A stretch of DNA of 64,000 nt from Liquidambar formosana (lineage: Eukaryota > Streptophyta > Magnoliopsida > Saxifragales > Altingiaceae). A program made the translations under genes and the position numbers. This document shows positions 28,548 through 46,151 of the stretch, one piece after another. Numbering within the stretch: position 1 is the first letter of the stretch; the number at the start of each line of letters is the position of its first letter. The stretch spans positions 17,520,264 through 17,584,263 of the forward strand of contig CM077828.1 of NCBI GenBank assembly GCA_039720395.1, read 5' to 3'. Under the pieces are notes generated by a model. It was given only the letters and a program-made list of their open reading frames with translations. It was not told the origin of the DNA and made no database searches.

Positions 28548-28736
28548 AGAACATGCTAATATAAGAGCACTTGCATTGGGATTGTACCCCGTGTATTTGT
28601 GGGTACGTTTCTGGGTATATAGGACCAATGCACAGGGCATTTGTGGGTTACTGGCCATATATGAGGCTAATGTACAGGGTACAACCCCTAATACATGGTG
28701 TTAATATATATAACTTATATAAATACATTTTTACCT
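28548..28736 (+). mobile_element. Small MITE, family member 3, diverged
   Basis: It is related to 27161-27330 in the same orientation (GTAAGAACATGCTAATATAA at the left; ACAACCCCTAATACATGG and TAACTTATATAA toward the right) with an expanded middle holding two partial repeats of a GGGTACGTTTCTGG-type segment. Confidence 0.5.
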
Positions 28737-28753
28737 AACTAAGATGAAAGGAA

Positions 28754-30110
28754 TTGTTATTAAAACAGTAGCGGAAGCAAAAAATCACACAAAATAATTT
28801 TGATGATACAATTCCAATAACCAAGATCAAACCATGTTCATGTAAGATTCAACAATAAAATGCAGCAACTAATAAAATAAAAAACTCACTTTGATAGCCT
28901 TTTAGTCGCATGATGTTGAGGATGATGAGCCGCACACGTGTCTGGCCTCCAAAGGTATCCACACCAAGCAAAGCTCCTAGGTTTCTTCAATCAATCTCCA
29001 TTGATGCATTATAAGAGAAGAAGAGAACAAGGGATGAGAGATATAAAGTGAGGCCATAATGAAGGAGAGCATGTGCTAGCATGCTTATAATCTCCCTTTT
29101 ATAGTGACTGGCCTAGGGTAACCCTAACCCAATTAGGGTTTTACAATTTCTCCAAAAATTGTTCCTTAGTCCTTCTAATAATTACTTTATTAAAAGGCAT
29201 CCAAATTAACTTTTAATTAGATTTTTGCCCACTCTCTCAAAACCTAGAGTACCCCTTTGCTTATTGGTGTGTGACCCCTTGGCTTCACAATCTATCTAGT
29301 AGTAGGAATGGGCACCTATAGGTGCCCCAATAGAACTCTTTCTATTTGGGTTCAATTAGAACGCTTTCTAATTTCCCTATACGAGAATAATAATTCTTTA
29401 TTATTCTCAGGGCTTCTACTAGTCATGAGTGACACCTAGCAATATGTCATGACGTAACCTAGATAGAGTGAAGGTACATAGTGAACCCTTCAATTACAGT
29501 TATGATGCAATTCGATCCCTCTATCAACTAATGCCCCAATTGAGTCAATAGGGTATAGAGATCTGTCAATCCCCTAACTCAATCATATGAATCTATCTTG
29601 ATATCAACTCATATCGTGAACTTAGAAAACTCCTTTTCTAAGTTACCTTAGCTTGCTCTGGCCAGAGACTTTAATAAGTTATATTCAAGAAGATAACATA
29701 GGGCATTCCCTCTCTTTACTGAGAGTGATGCATCCCATATTGTGCACTCACATATCTCCATGCATGACTCAATAGGGCCAATGAATGCATTTGTAGGTCC
29801 ATGGTCAAAACCTACACCTTGTATCATTAAATCCTAACAACCCACACACAAGATATCAATGGTACCTCAGGTCAAAGGATTAGTTACATCACTGCAACTA
29901 AGAGCTGCTATTTGACATGTAGTAAAACTCCATATAGCTTGCTCTAAAGTTAGGTCACGTTCAGTGAACTTGTTCTCTAACAAGCACCCATAGGTTTGCT
30001 TTAATGTCTCTACACAAATGACTTAAGACTAGCCATCCTCCTTATTGAGTAAACATAACCTGTGCTAACTTTATCTGGTTCATCAATGCCCAATTGATAA
30101 ACCTACAGTT
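28754..30110 (-). mobile_element. Probable solo LTR or LARD-like non-coding element
   Basis: About 1.35 kb of comparatively complex, non-coding sequence between repeats. AGGAA occurs on both sides (28749-28753 and 30111-30115), which could be a 5-bp target duplication. Read on the minus strand, the right part ends CTACTGTTTTAATAACAA. The ends are not the textbook TG...CA, so LTR status is tentative. Confidence 0.4.
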
Positions 30111-30129
30111 AGGAACCTTTTAGGATTAA

Positions 30130-30265
30130 CTAGATATGGGCACATGTGCGTTGCACATGAATATTATTTAAATAAAAAAATTTATAAATATTTAAAATTT
30201 AAAATAAAGATGTAATGGTCAATCAAAAGTGTTTCTAAAGTCTAAACTTTTATAGGTAATAAAGA
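30130..30265 (-). mobile_element. Very short Helitron derivative, minus strand
   Basis: CTAG at 30130-30133 precedes the near-palindrome GGCACATGTGCGTTGCAC (the 3' end read in reverse). The matching 5' end, TATAGGTAATAAAGA, lies only about 130 bases away. Between them is sequence shared with the other Helitron 5' ends (GGTCAATCAAAAGTGTTTCT). It looks like an internally deleted copy. Confidence 0.45.
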
Positions 30266-31071
30266 TATAATATAATTTAATATGTGATACAAGAGCATCT
30301 TTGAGGGAGGTAGCAAAAAAAAAAAAAAAAAAAAAAAAAGTAACAAATTTGTCTTTTGCTACCTTACGTGGGTTGTGGCAATTTACTACCTCAATTTGAG
30401 ATGTGCATTCCAAAGGGAAGTAGCAAACATAATTATTTTATTTTTATTTTCTATATTTTATATTTTTGATGCTTTCAAATATTATTTAATTTATTTTTTT
30501 AATAGGTGAAATTGATCCCTCATAATATAGTTTTTCTCACTTTCTATAAAAAAATTCTCAATTTTATTTTTATATGGTATCATCATCTACATTTTTTTTT
30601 GTTCACTTAGAGATTGAAAAGAGAGTGAAGATCGAGATTTTCATTTTATTTTTTTCCTTTTTCTTTTCCCCTCTCCCTTCCCACTAACAACCAAATTCAA
30701 GCAAAATAATAATAATAATTATCATATATCATATACATATATGACCCATTCCAACAATTTTCAAGTTACAATCAAAACACATTCAAGAGTTTTCCTAGTC
30801 TACCCAAAAACTTTGAAAACAAACATCCCCAACCACAAACAAATTCAGCATTATATAAATTCTTATAAAATTTCAAGAAATACATAATAAAAGTATAAAA
30901 CACTCACGCAATAGCCCCTTGAGATTCGGTATTGTCTCCATGTATCGTCTCTATGATGTGGATATTTGGTTTGTGACTACGCTGGGAAGTAGGTGTGCCT
31001 TTAACAGGTCATTCTCATTTGCTAGAGAATGAGATAAAGAGGAAGATACGAAGTCAACGTGTTTTAGGATT

Positions 31072-31548
31072 ATATGTATAGTATTAAATGGAGTATTTGA
31101 TTTAGGGTTTCCTTTGAATTCCTATTTGTGTTTTATATATTAAGGTATGTGTTTTAAAATTATAGTTTCCATATTGCTATATTTCCTATATATGCAGAAG
31201 GGTGGGTAGTTGTGTATTTAAAAATTAAAATAAGGGTATATTAGTCAATCAAAAGTTTTTCTTACATTCATCTTTTTATAGGTAGTATAGATAGATATGT
31301 ATAGTATTAAATGGAGTATTTGATTTAGGGTTTCCTTTGAATTCCTATTTGTGTTTTATATATTAAGGTATGTGTTTTAAAATATATTAAGGTATGTGTT
31401 TTAGAATTATAGTTTCCATATTGCTATATTTTCTATATATGTAGAAGGATGTAGAAGGGTGGGTAGTTGTGTATTTAAAAATTAAAATAAGGGTATATTA
31501 GTCAATCAAAAGTTTTTTTTACATTCATCTTTTTATAGGTAGTATAGA
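31072..31548 (-). repeat. Tandem duplication including a Helitron 5' end
   Basis: Segments 31072-31294 and 31295-31548 are direct copies, both starting ATATGTATAGTATTAAATGG and finishing in the inverted Helitron head TATAGGTAGTATAGA. The second copy has extra internal micro-duplications (ATATTAAGGTATGTGTTTT and ATGTAGAAGG each twice). Confidence 0.85.
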
Positions 31549-31763
31549 TGTATAGAAAGAATAAGTCTCAACATCTCAACTCTTTGAGATATCAATCTTG
31601 CCACAATTATCCTATGGACTTATCATGCAAACCCGAATATACATGATATTTAACTTGCCCTTTGTTTATTATAAGTAATCAATGAAATAGTGATTGTTCA
31701 TTATCCCTAAAGTATCATCTCTATGATTGGATTTAGGGCATATTACTAACACAAGATTGATAA

Positions 31764-33758
31764 TCTATACTAATACTACTTATAAAAGTCTGTATCTCAG
31801 AAAAACTTTTGATTGACTGTTACATCTTTATTTTAAATTTTAAATACTTATTTGCCCTCTCATATTTAGATAATTAAGAATGCTTATTTTCTAACAAAAA
31901 GGAAGAAAAAAATAAAGAGAAAGAAAGATAATGATGTCCACTTCATAAATTTTATACAACCTCTACTACTATGCATGTCTCTAAACTAATTTCCTATTTC
32001 TACCATGACTCCTACTTATGGAAGGAAGTTTGACCTATTGTGTTAATTGTCCATTCTAATGACCTAAATGGGATAAATATTAAAAATATTATATATGTAC
32101 ATATGTAATACCCCATATTTTTTTTTTATAAGCTTATTTAGCTGCATTTTCGTGGGATTATCATAATAATAAATACGTGGCAAATTAGTAAACCTCAATT
32201 TTTTTTATTTCATAATATTGCTTACATATATTTATATACATTGGAAGGCATTAGCATGAGATAAAGGTATTTGAATTGGTTTAGAATACTATGATAATAA
32301 TAACTTCCTATTTATTTATTAAAAACATTGGATTCCTTTATTTGGATGTGTGGTGAAGCAAGGACTTAAGAGTTAGTGTTTCACTTTTACTAAAATACTA
32401 ATTATTTGTAAGACTTGTTGTGTGTATGTGTATAAGATAAGGAGTATATCTATTAGTTGATTAGAATTCAAATGTAGATCTAAAATGTGGTGCATATATG
32501 AGACGCCACTATGTACCTGATGTGGAGTTTGAGAGTTCTCTCTTTTACAATTGAGAAGCAAAAAAAATGAAGGTTTTCAATACACATATATATTGATCCA
32601 ATTTGAGTGGTAGATTATTAGAAGTTATTTCGATCATATTTGAAGAATCAACTTGAGGTAAGTGGGAGTATAACATACCGTCTCATTTTCTGAAATAAAT
32701 GATTTTATTTGTATTATGCAATCGATTTGTGTATCAGTTTGAAAATGTTACTCCATGAGCCAAGTAAAATATGTTTATTCATTTTTTGAAGAATTCTCTG
32801 ATTTGAATGACTGGTTTATAAAAATATGTTTAGTTAATTTCTTTGATTTGATAATTAAATTTTGAATGTATTTAGAGTTCTGGTTTGGCTTGTCTGATGT
32901 CTAATCCTAGTGAGTATGGGTTAAGTTATTGGCATTTGGTTTCTTTTGGTTCCAATGCTCTAGCCTCGATCAATAAGAGTACGTTAATATTAATCTTTGG
33001 TACCAATACTCTATTTAAGTCTCCTCTTGATAGGAGTACCGTTTGGACCTTTGCCTTAGTTTGTTTGAGCCATCTGTATGATTAGCCAAAGTTCAAATAT
33101 AATTATTTTGTTATATTATGATATGAAATTCTAAAAATTAGTTTCCGATCTATTCTCTAGTATGAATTTCTGAAGTATATGAATAATGGTTTCGATGGGT
33201 TCTGAATATTTTTTTTGATAAATCTTTATAATGGATTTTCATGGAAAAGCATGTGATTTCTATAAATTGATTTTTTGAAAATATTCATGCAATTGACTTG
33301 ATTTATTCTCGTGTATGTTATGCTTAGCCTTACAATTATTTTTCAGATTAATGATCAATAGACAGATAGTTAACTCGATGTGCTCGGGATTTCAGACAAC
33401 GTACGTGGTCGACTTAGGCTTTATTTGGAGGATTGATTTATTTATATATTTTTGTATTAGATGTCTATTAACATTGTGATTCAAACTATATTTTTTTGGA
33501 GTTACTTTATAGATAATTAAAAGATTTCTGAATGGTTTATTTTTGGAATTTGGATTTGAGTTCTCGCCCTTAGATTTGTTTATTTCGGCTTTGGGGCGTG
33601 ACAACATATCTTTCAAATGGGATTTATGTTTTTAACAAAAAAATAACAAATAATTAAATTTCATATTTTATATATATATATATATATATATGAGAATTCA
33701 TGAATTTTCATATATCTTTTATTATTTAAATATTATTTAACGCACATGTGCCAATATG
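31764..33758 (+). mobile_element. Helitron, plus strand, interrupted by a solo LTR
   Basis: The 5' end TCTATACTAATACTACTTAT (after host A) resembles the next Helitron, and both share GAAAAACTTTTGATTGAC soon after. The 3' end is placed after AACGCACATGTGCC, the same 3' palindrome region as its neighbours, but the final CTAG is mutated, so the exact end is uncertain. Removing the 1.5-kb LTR leaves roughly 0.5 kb of non-coding Helitron. Confidence 0.55.
32104..33603 (+). mobile_element. Solo LTR, Ty3/gypsy-like, with 5-bp target duplication
   Basis: The element starts TGTAATACCCCATATTTTT and ends GGGGCGTGACA (TG...CA). ACATA flanks it at 32099-32103 and 33604-33608. It is 1500 bp and has no internal gag-pol, as expected after recombination between two LTRs. 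The terminal sequences are of the kind I associate with plant gypsy LTRs; superfamily assignment is inference. It lies inside a Helitron. Confidence 0.82.
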
Positions 33759-33767
33759 TAATACATA

Positions 33768-34563
33768 TCTATACTACATATAAAAAACTAAATGTGAGAA
33801 AAACTTTTGATTGACTTATGCCCTTGTTTTAAATTTTAAATACACAACTACCCTTTTGCACCATTTTTCTTATTTTAAATTTTAAATACACAACTGTCCT
33901 TCTGCACCCTTTTAATCTTATTGTACTTGAATATATAGATGACAACTACTATTGTAGTAAAGTTTATATAAGAGACATCTATATTCTTGTAGTTAACTTA
34001 TATAGGAAACATTTCTTTTTATATTTCATTAGAGTTCTATGCAAAGTCATTCTTTAGTTTTTTCATTGTGAATGGATGTTTCTCCATCAAAAAAATAACA
34101 AGATTTATTGGTTTTCAATCGTTAGATGTTAGAATTTGGTAAGCTTGAATTCATTGTTTTTCTCCATAACATGTATATATGATGATCATTTCATGGTTAT
34201 AATATACTTACGAAATTCATCAATGTTACTTTGATTTGTGCAAATATCTTATTTATTTTATTTTATTTTACTCGAACTCATCAATTACCAATATATAATA
34301 CCTTCAACTTATTAATTGAAGTTTTGTGGTTAATCAATATAATATTGTGTTACTATATATTATTGGGAATTATTATATTCTAAATTTAGTTGTGACTAGC
34401 TTAAAATTTTTCAAATTAGTTATACTACTCAGTTTAAGTTTTATTAGAAGTAAAAATCTAACCAAACCGATATTGATATCTAATTATTTAAAAATTATTC
34501 TTTTATTTATATTTCACATTATTGAAAAATAATCACGTTCAACGCATGTGTGCCTACATCTAG
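33768..34563 (+). mobile_element. Non-autonomous Helitron, plus strand
   Basis: It starts TCTATACTACATATAAAA after host A and ends ACATCTAG followed by host T, the canonical TC...CTRR layout with an A|T target. It is 796 bp and has no transposase. It follows the previous Helitron almost head to tail (about 10 bases between). Confidence 0.75.
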
Positions 34564-36217
34564 TAATGTCATGTAGACACATGCAAGCTTTTCATTTTTT
34601 TCTTACGGCCAAACCAAATAAAAAATGAACAAAAAACATAGATGGTAAAAAAAGATTTAAATGGAAAGAACCACAGTTTTACATGTAAACAGGTTATATA
34701 AAAAATTCCACGGTCAAATTAATCAAGTTTTAATTTATGGTTTTTGCAGTTCAATTAACCACGAATGAATTGTCTGGTACAGTCTACATTTGCTATGAAA
34801 AAATAAAAAATAAAAACAACAATGACAAAAGCATGGCTGATTGATATTTCATAATGTAAGGTAAAAACAAGGCATAAAAGATTAACATTTAGAATTAATG
34901 GAGGAAAATTTTTGTACTTTGATAAAGATAGCATATGGTCTCTCCTCTTGTCTCGCTGGGAAAGTGGACTGGATCAAACCCATTTCCTTCCAAGTTCCTA
35001 CGTACCCCAACTATGATTTTTGTTATCCAATGGCATGCACGTAGAAACGCAATAAATATATGGATATGGACATATCCAAGCATCTTCTTGTTTGTCCTCT
35101 CCTGCAGGCGAAGCAAGGAATGACTTTCCCAAAAGCTCCCACCTCATGATGCTAGCTACCATCCATTTTGTTGATTCTCCCTGAATAAATTTTTTAAAAA
35201 AATTACTTGTCAAACTTTAATTTCTTTTTGACCACTATGAGAATAAGAGAGTGTCTTGGCAGAGTCATCAAAACATATATGTATACAATGCAGGTGATGC
35301 TGACCTCCCTAGTCTCCTAGGTTGATTTGATTTTTCTTCTACTTCTTCCTTTTTATTTTTTTATTTTTTCATTCGAGCCGGCAGTCCTTGCTAATTAAAC
35401 AATGACACTGATTCCCACCTCCATCCTTTTTGGCTGAAACCTTTTGGTGTGCCTAACTCGAAAGCCTCCGATTGTAGGATTTTTTTTTATTTTTTTATTT
35501 TTTTAGTAGGGGTATTCGAATCTCTGATCTAATTAATTTTTTAAATATCAATGACGAATTCACAGAGAACATGAGAAATTTAATCCAAAAAATCTTCTAC
35601 TTAAATTATCGTACATCGTTAAGATTGCCACATCCTCTATTGATCATAGCTTTCAATTAATGGTACAACAGCAAGCAACTCGTAATTAGTTACTCCGTAT
35701 AATATATCTAAGATTTTCACTGGGATTTTGTTTGGATCACATAAGAATGAAAGAAATCAAAGGAGCATGCTGATTTTTTTTCTAAGGGTTTTTTTAACAT
35801 GTTAGTTGTAATTAATGACTTAATCATTGCATGAAGAAATGTGTTTACATATTTTTCTAAGTATTTTCACTTTTTTTCAAACAACTTTCATCATTTTTTT
35901 ATGTATTTTAACTATTTCTCATGCAATGATTGGGGGTCATTAATTACAACTTAAGATATACCTTTAGAACACATGTTAAGAAAACCCTTTTTTTAAAGTA
36001 GTTTTTGTGCTTTTTTTAAATTCTTTTCCCTCAACCTTTTTCAAGTTTCAAACCAAAGCTTATGGTCCTCAATCAAAATTTGGGTTTTTTGTTTTTTCTC
36101 CTTGAATAGTGCTATTGATCCCAACCTATTCGAACAACAATTGCACCGTTTGAATCAAGTGGAGGTGGGAAATATGAGCACGTTTCTGTGATTAAGTGAG
36201 ACCAAAAAGATTTGGCA

Positions 36218-39200
36218 TATAAATAGCATATTTTCTCTTTTTTCCTCTTTTTTTTTTTTAACGGATGAGGGGAAACAAAAGGTATTTCAAACGTATCTTT
36301 TCTAGAGTTTAAGTCGAAACTCATCATTATAAACTCCAGAACAAACATAGGTAATATCACGTTTATATCATTAAAGCTCAAGATTGATTTAGCAAAAAAC
36401 TAAATAATTTAAAAATCCTTTTTTTTTTTCTTTTTATATAGATACGAGGATTAATCCCCATAACCTGACTTTCATCGTTTTGAAATCCATACCTAATACC
36501 ACCCACCAGGTAAAACAGAGAAAAATAATTTTAAAAACCGGGGAAAATGCCACCTCTTGGAGCTCTCTAAGGAAGATTGGAAAGTTTTTCATTTTACAAA
36601 AAGGACTAAAAGTCTAAGTCGCCGCATTGACCAAATTTGGTCGGGCCACAGTGATGGCTGTGGGAAAGTTGATTACGACACAATGGTGCAAAATTCCACG
36701 AAAGGTGGGGTCACAAAATTGTTAAAGACGTAAACTTAGTTCATTTGATTGAAGAATCTTAGCCACTTGAATCTGTCCTTTGTAGACAAACAACTTTTCA
36801 GTCGAGCAAATGAAAATTTCCTTTATCACCCAAAAAAAAAAGAGGGTAAATTATAATAAGAACCCCTTTAAAATCTGACTATTATATATACACCCCTCAC
36901 GTTTTTAAAATTACACCTGACACTCCTTACTTTATAAAATAAATTACAAAGAGACCCCTTCTTCTAACTTCCATCCATTAATCCGTTAAATCATATTCAA
37001 ATTTTTTCAAAATACCCTAACTATCCTTAGTGGATGATAACTTCCATGTTACATGCGTATAACTCACCAGTCCAATAATTCATCCAATACTTTTGAATTT
37101 TTTAATTATTATTGATAAACAACTAAAAAATAATATATATATATATAAGAAAAATGTTAAAAACAATTTAAATTTTTTTTCCAACTGATGTGGCAACTGT
37201 CAAATTTGCTGTTTAGAAACAATTATTTATTTAATTAAATTTTTAATTGATTTGCAAAATAAAAAATAAAAAAATTGATTTGCAAAATAAAAAATAAAAA
37301 AATTGATTTGCTAAGTTGCCACTTCATTTGAGTAAGTAGATTTGAGTTAAAAAAAAAGAGCTATGTAGCATTACTCATATGTAAAAATAAATAAAACGAA
37401 TTATTACAATGGAGATACACGTATAGAGGTGGCAAATGAGGTGGCAACTTGGCAAATCAATTTTTTTTTTAATTTTTACACATCAATTAAATAGATAATT
37501 GTTTCTAATGAGCAAATCTGATGGCTACCACATCAGTTGGAAAAAAATTTAAGCTTTTTGACATTTTTCTTTTACACACATATATATATATAATCTTTTA
37601 GTTGTTTATCAATAAATAAATAAATCAATCAAATGTATTGGATGAATGTGTTGGACTGATGAGTTATATGCATTTAACATGGAAGTTGTCATCCAATAAG
37701 GGTAATTAGGGTATTTTGAAAAAAATTGGAAGTGATTTAACGGATTATAGATGGAAGTTAGAGGGAGGAGGTCTTAATGTAATTTCAGAAACGTGAGGGG
37801 ATCTATTTGTAATTGTCAGATTTTAGAGGGGGTCTTAATGTAATTTACCCAAAAAAAAAACAATTGAATTTTGCAACTAGTCAATTTCACCGATTAATGC
37901 ATGGCAATATGCCAGTATGGCATTGGTGTGAACAAGTCTACCATATGCATGGACACTGTGTGGTGAGTTGACCCACAAAGGGACTCAACTGCTCCCGAGT
38001 CCCGTTTGACAAGGTGCACACCTGGTCTCTTCCATATTGGTCTCTTCCATATTGGATGGTGTCCAAGCGCGCAATGAAAAAATTTGGTATTATAATAATA
38101 TCGTGATGCGTGTAATCACATGATTAATATATTGTCGATCAAACGGTGGATTGTGTACCAAATCCTAGCTCAAACGGGAGGGTCAAGCTTGTGTTTATTT
38201 TATTAAAATATAATAAAATTACTAAGTCCACCGGTTTGATTTTTCGGTTTTGTTTATGGACTGATGTGATAAATGATTTTATCGTGAAGAATTAGAAACA
38301 GAGTTTATCATGTAATGGAAAATTGTTAGAAACATCTCCTCATACACGTATCGACCATGTGAATGCACTATTTTTCGTAATCGGACAGTGCAGGTTTGAC
38401 CTGCAATTTAAATGTGTTAAATTAATGGTAGTGCCTCAATTTTATTGTATTTGTATTTTTTTCCCCATATTTATATACTTATATCTATATCCACTTAACT
38501 AGGAATCATATAATTTAGAAGGAATAATATTCATCCTTAATTTCTTTCTTTAATAATGTGGTAACAGCCATATCAACTAATGCTTGTTTTTATTTATTTA
38601 TTTATTTAATTTTTATTCGTGTGTTCTTTAAATGCATGCTATATACACCAATAGTATTTAAAAAAAAAAAAAGAGAAAAAAAAATTAGGGAAAAAAATAG
38701 GGATTGATAATATATTCGATCCATAATTTAAAAGCTTATTCTAGATGACAAGCCAAACATGGAAAGTAAATAATCAAAATGCAAAACCTAGCTAGTCAGA
38801 TATTCTAGAATCCGAATCAAGTTACAGATAAGAAATCACCAACCCAAATATTCTAAACAAGATTGGGATGAGGTATACCCAAAACTGACTTGCTTTGGTA
38901 TCTTTTACATTATAGCACTAATATTTAAAGAGAGTTGCAACCAAATAATAAGAAATCCCATTGAGAATGATATCATTAACAAATCTTGTAGTTAAACTTT
39001 TTTCTATAACACAAATACGAGTAGTAATCCGCATAATGTGTGAAAAATTCGTTGTTCTATATATATATATATATATGTAAAATCTAGCAAACATCATATA
39101 ATTATAAGAATTTGAGTTATAGTTGGAGATAAATAGTGAATAATATGTGATAATTTAAATTTGAATTTGATGAATCCTAATTTGATTTGGAATTCCAATT

Positions 39201-41607
39201 TAGTTAATTTCTTGAATGTGAAAGCGCTACATCAAGTTAAAAGTGGAGTAAAAAAAACAAAGTAGTTAATGGGAAAAAAGAATGAATGAGAGTGAGGGAA
39301 TTCCAGAGAAGCACGCAACATCAGCGTACTGCTCTTTATATAATAGTATAAATTTCAACTGGAGTTTCAACTTATAAAACTTTTGAAAAATGGAATCTGA
39401 AAACCAACGGTTTCCAAAATGGCACTACAAACCCTCTGGCATGTGACAAAAATAAATTGTACGAGGGCAAAGAAATAGGATATGAAGCTTGTGATCACAA
39501 GACAATATAAAAATCAACAAAAATGCTTTAAAAGAACCAAAAAAGATGGCCATGCATGAAGAAAAATATATAGTGGCAAGGCCACAGTCGTCTTTTTGTG
39601 GCAGAAGCACTATATATATATATATATATTCAAATTGGAATGCCATGGATGGCTAGTGATGGTGTTGTGTGTCCCTCTCCATCTTTAAAGCAAAATTCCT
39701 TTGTGGTGTGTCAAATTATGCCTCAACCTTCTATGCTAGATTTTCTTTTTTGCTAAAATTAAAATTTTATATCCTTGAATTAATGGTGTTCAAATTGACC
39801 TCGAAATGGATCCATGGAAGAAATTTAAAATAGGAACCCCATGGGATTTGACATATTTTCACCTTTACTGCTCTCTATATATATATTTCTGCTGAGAACT
39901 TGCCACTAGAAAGCAAACCATCCCATTAACAAAATATTCACCAATTTCTCACAGAGTGTGTGCCATGTTGGAAAGTGAGAAAGGGGCTTCGTCATCCGAT
40001 GCCGGAGAGTGAAGAAGGAGAGAGTGGAATATAGAAAGAGAGGGATTTTAGAATTTAGATCATAGAGACATGCATAGCTAGCCATATGAGAGGTTCAATT
40101 CGTCCTTTGAGTAAAGGGATAATATAGAAAGTAACAAAAGCGTTTCTAGCAATAGCGCGACCCTATAAAATTTACACGTATATATATATACACACTCGCA
40201 TATACTGGAACTAAGAAAATTACTTGCAAGTCCACCGTCGACAAGTTAAATTGGAGTTCGGATTTAGTGCTGAGTTAAAAAAGCTCAGCACAATGTTGAG
40301 GTGATCTCGACCGTTTATCTTGGATTTTGACAGTTGAGATTAAATGTTGAAAAATATGCTAATGAAAAATATGCTGTTGAAATTACATTTATATATATAT
40401 ATATATTTGATATGTGGGACATGGGGTTGCACATGCCTAAAGGATTAGTCAGGTACAAAACATTTAGAACCTCTTAATAAAAAAAAAAAAAAGGAAAAAA
40501 AAAAAAAAGAGAAACATATTGTTCTTTGTTATTGATAGTAGTGCACTTACATAGAGAAATGGGAGAAGTTGGAAGAGTAGGGGTGCTTGTCTAGATGATA
40601 CAATTCCAGGCTAGAGAGTTATGAGAAAAATAAAGAGAAGATTATAAGGGAGATAAGGAGGAAGAAGCAATGCGGTATAGTAAAGTAAGAAATCAATAAA
40701 GTAAAGATAAATTTTATGTAGGGCAGAGGGTTTGCTTTGAAGGAGGCTTCAATTGTTGATTGTAGGTTATTTCAAGTGCAAAGAGCTCTTGATTTATAAG
40801 CATTGGGTTTCAATTGTTGCATTTTGAGCTCAATTTGATCTCGAGATATCTGGTGAGGTTAATGCTTTCTTTACTATAGTTAACTCTCTTTTTTCACTAT
40901 AGTGGTTAACGATTGTCTTCTCATATGATCTTTACACATAATGTACAGATGCATCTTCTATATACTAGATCCGCCAAGATCTTTGCCATTAGATCTAAGG
41001 CCAAAGGTAAATTTCTTTATATTTTATTATTATTATTATTATATATTTTAAAGACCAGTAAAAGCATTCAAATCTTCTATCTGGCTAATTACTTAAAATA
41101 TAGATGAATCAACTACCCATTTTGTATCAATTAACAGCCAAGGTAAACAAGAGACAACACTTTTGTGTGCCTTGCATTATGGTGATTAATGGGGGTCATA
41201 ATTATTAAATGTGTAAACTATCTTGGAGGACATTGTAACCATTTTTTTCTTTGGAAGGATACATTAAAAAGGGCTAAAACATTAAAGGGTTAAAAGAAAA
41301 AACGCAGGACTAGTATGGAAAAGCAGACTTAAAGAGAGCATAAAATGAAAATACACTAAAATACAAACACTTGGAAAGCAACCTCCAACCACAAGAGCCA
41401 CCACCAGGTAACTCGTTACAGCCGTACCTATCAACCCGATTAACCCGCTCTGGTTTACTCTATAGATACACAGCCACAGAGAACACAAGCAAGAACTTTG
41501 TTTACGTTCACACCATTGTCTATTTGGCTCCCATACGAGGTCGTACGATTGGGTGAATTGAGCTGGATAAAGAGCCTTGTTATTTCCACCGCTCGCTTGA
41601 TGCCTTC
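36218..41607. other. Intergenic region upstream of kinase copy B
   Basis: Homologous to 1-4376. No gene is seen. It differs from A by the MULE-like insertion, shorter (TA)n tracts (for example about 39611-39628 versus 2352-2390) and a duplicated GGTCTCTTCCATATT near 38024. The GTGCTGAG/CTCAGCAC hairpin recurs at about 40268-40292. Confidence 0.6.
36844..37850. mobile_element. Mutator-like element, copy B only
   Basis: Inverted ends of roughly 80-100 bp: GGGTAAATTATAATAAGAAC on the left and, in reverse, GGGTAAATTACATTAAGACC on the right, both followed by CCCTCACGTTT-type sequence. The insertion lies in an A-run that is short in copy A (about 611), so the target duplication is A-rich and not precise. 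It is 1007 bp and non-coding. A second, inner pair of inverted segments (about 37140-37260 and 37430-37610) includes the same TTGATTTGCAAA-like motifs. Confidence 0.82.

Positions 41608-46151
<4,544 letters not shown>

Larger units (their letters stand above)
23236..36217. other. Unique spacer between the duplicated blocks
   Basis: About 13 kb without any recognisable protein gene. Most identifiable sequence is transposon-derived (Helitrons, MULE MITE, hAT-like element, solo LTR, small MITEs, SINE-like piece) plus microsatellites and local tandem duplications, each listed separately. In 23236-24320 and 34564-36217 I see only AT-rich DNA with simple repeats. Confidence 0.7.

Noticed and set aside
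32885..33085. 66-codon frame as a gene
   Set aside because: It lies fully within the solo LTR and has no recognisable domain.
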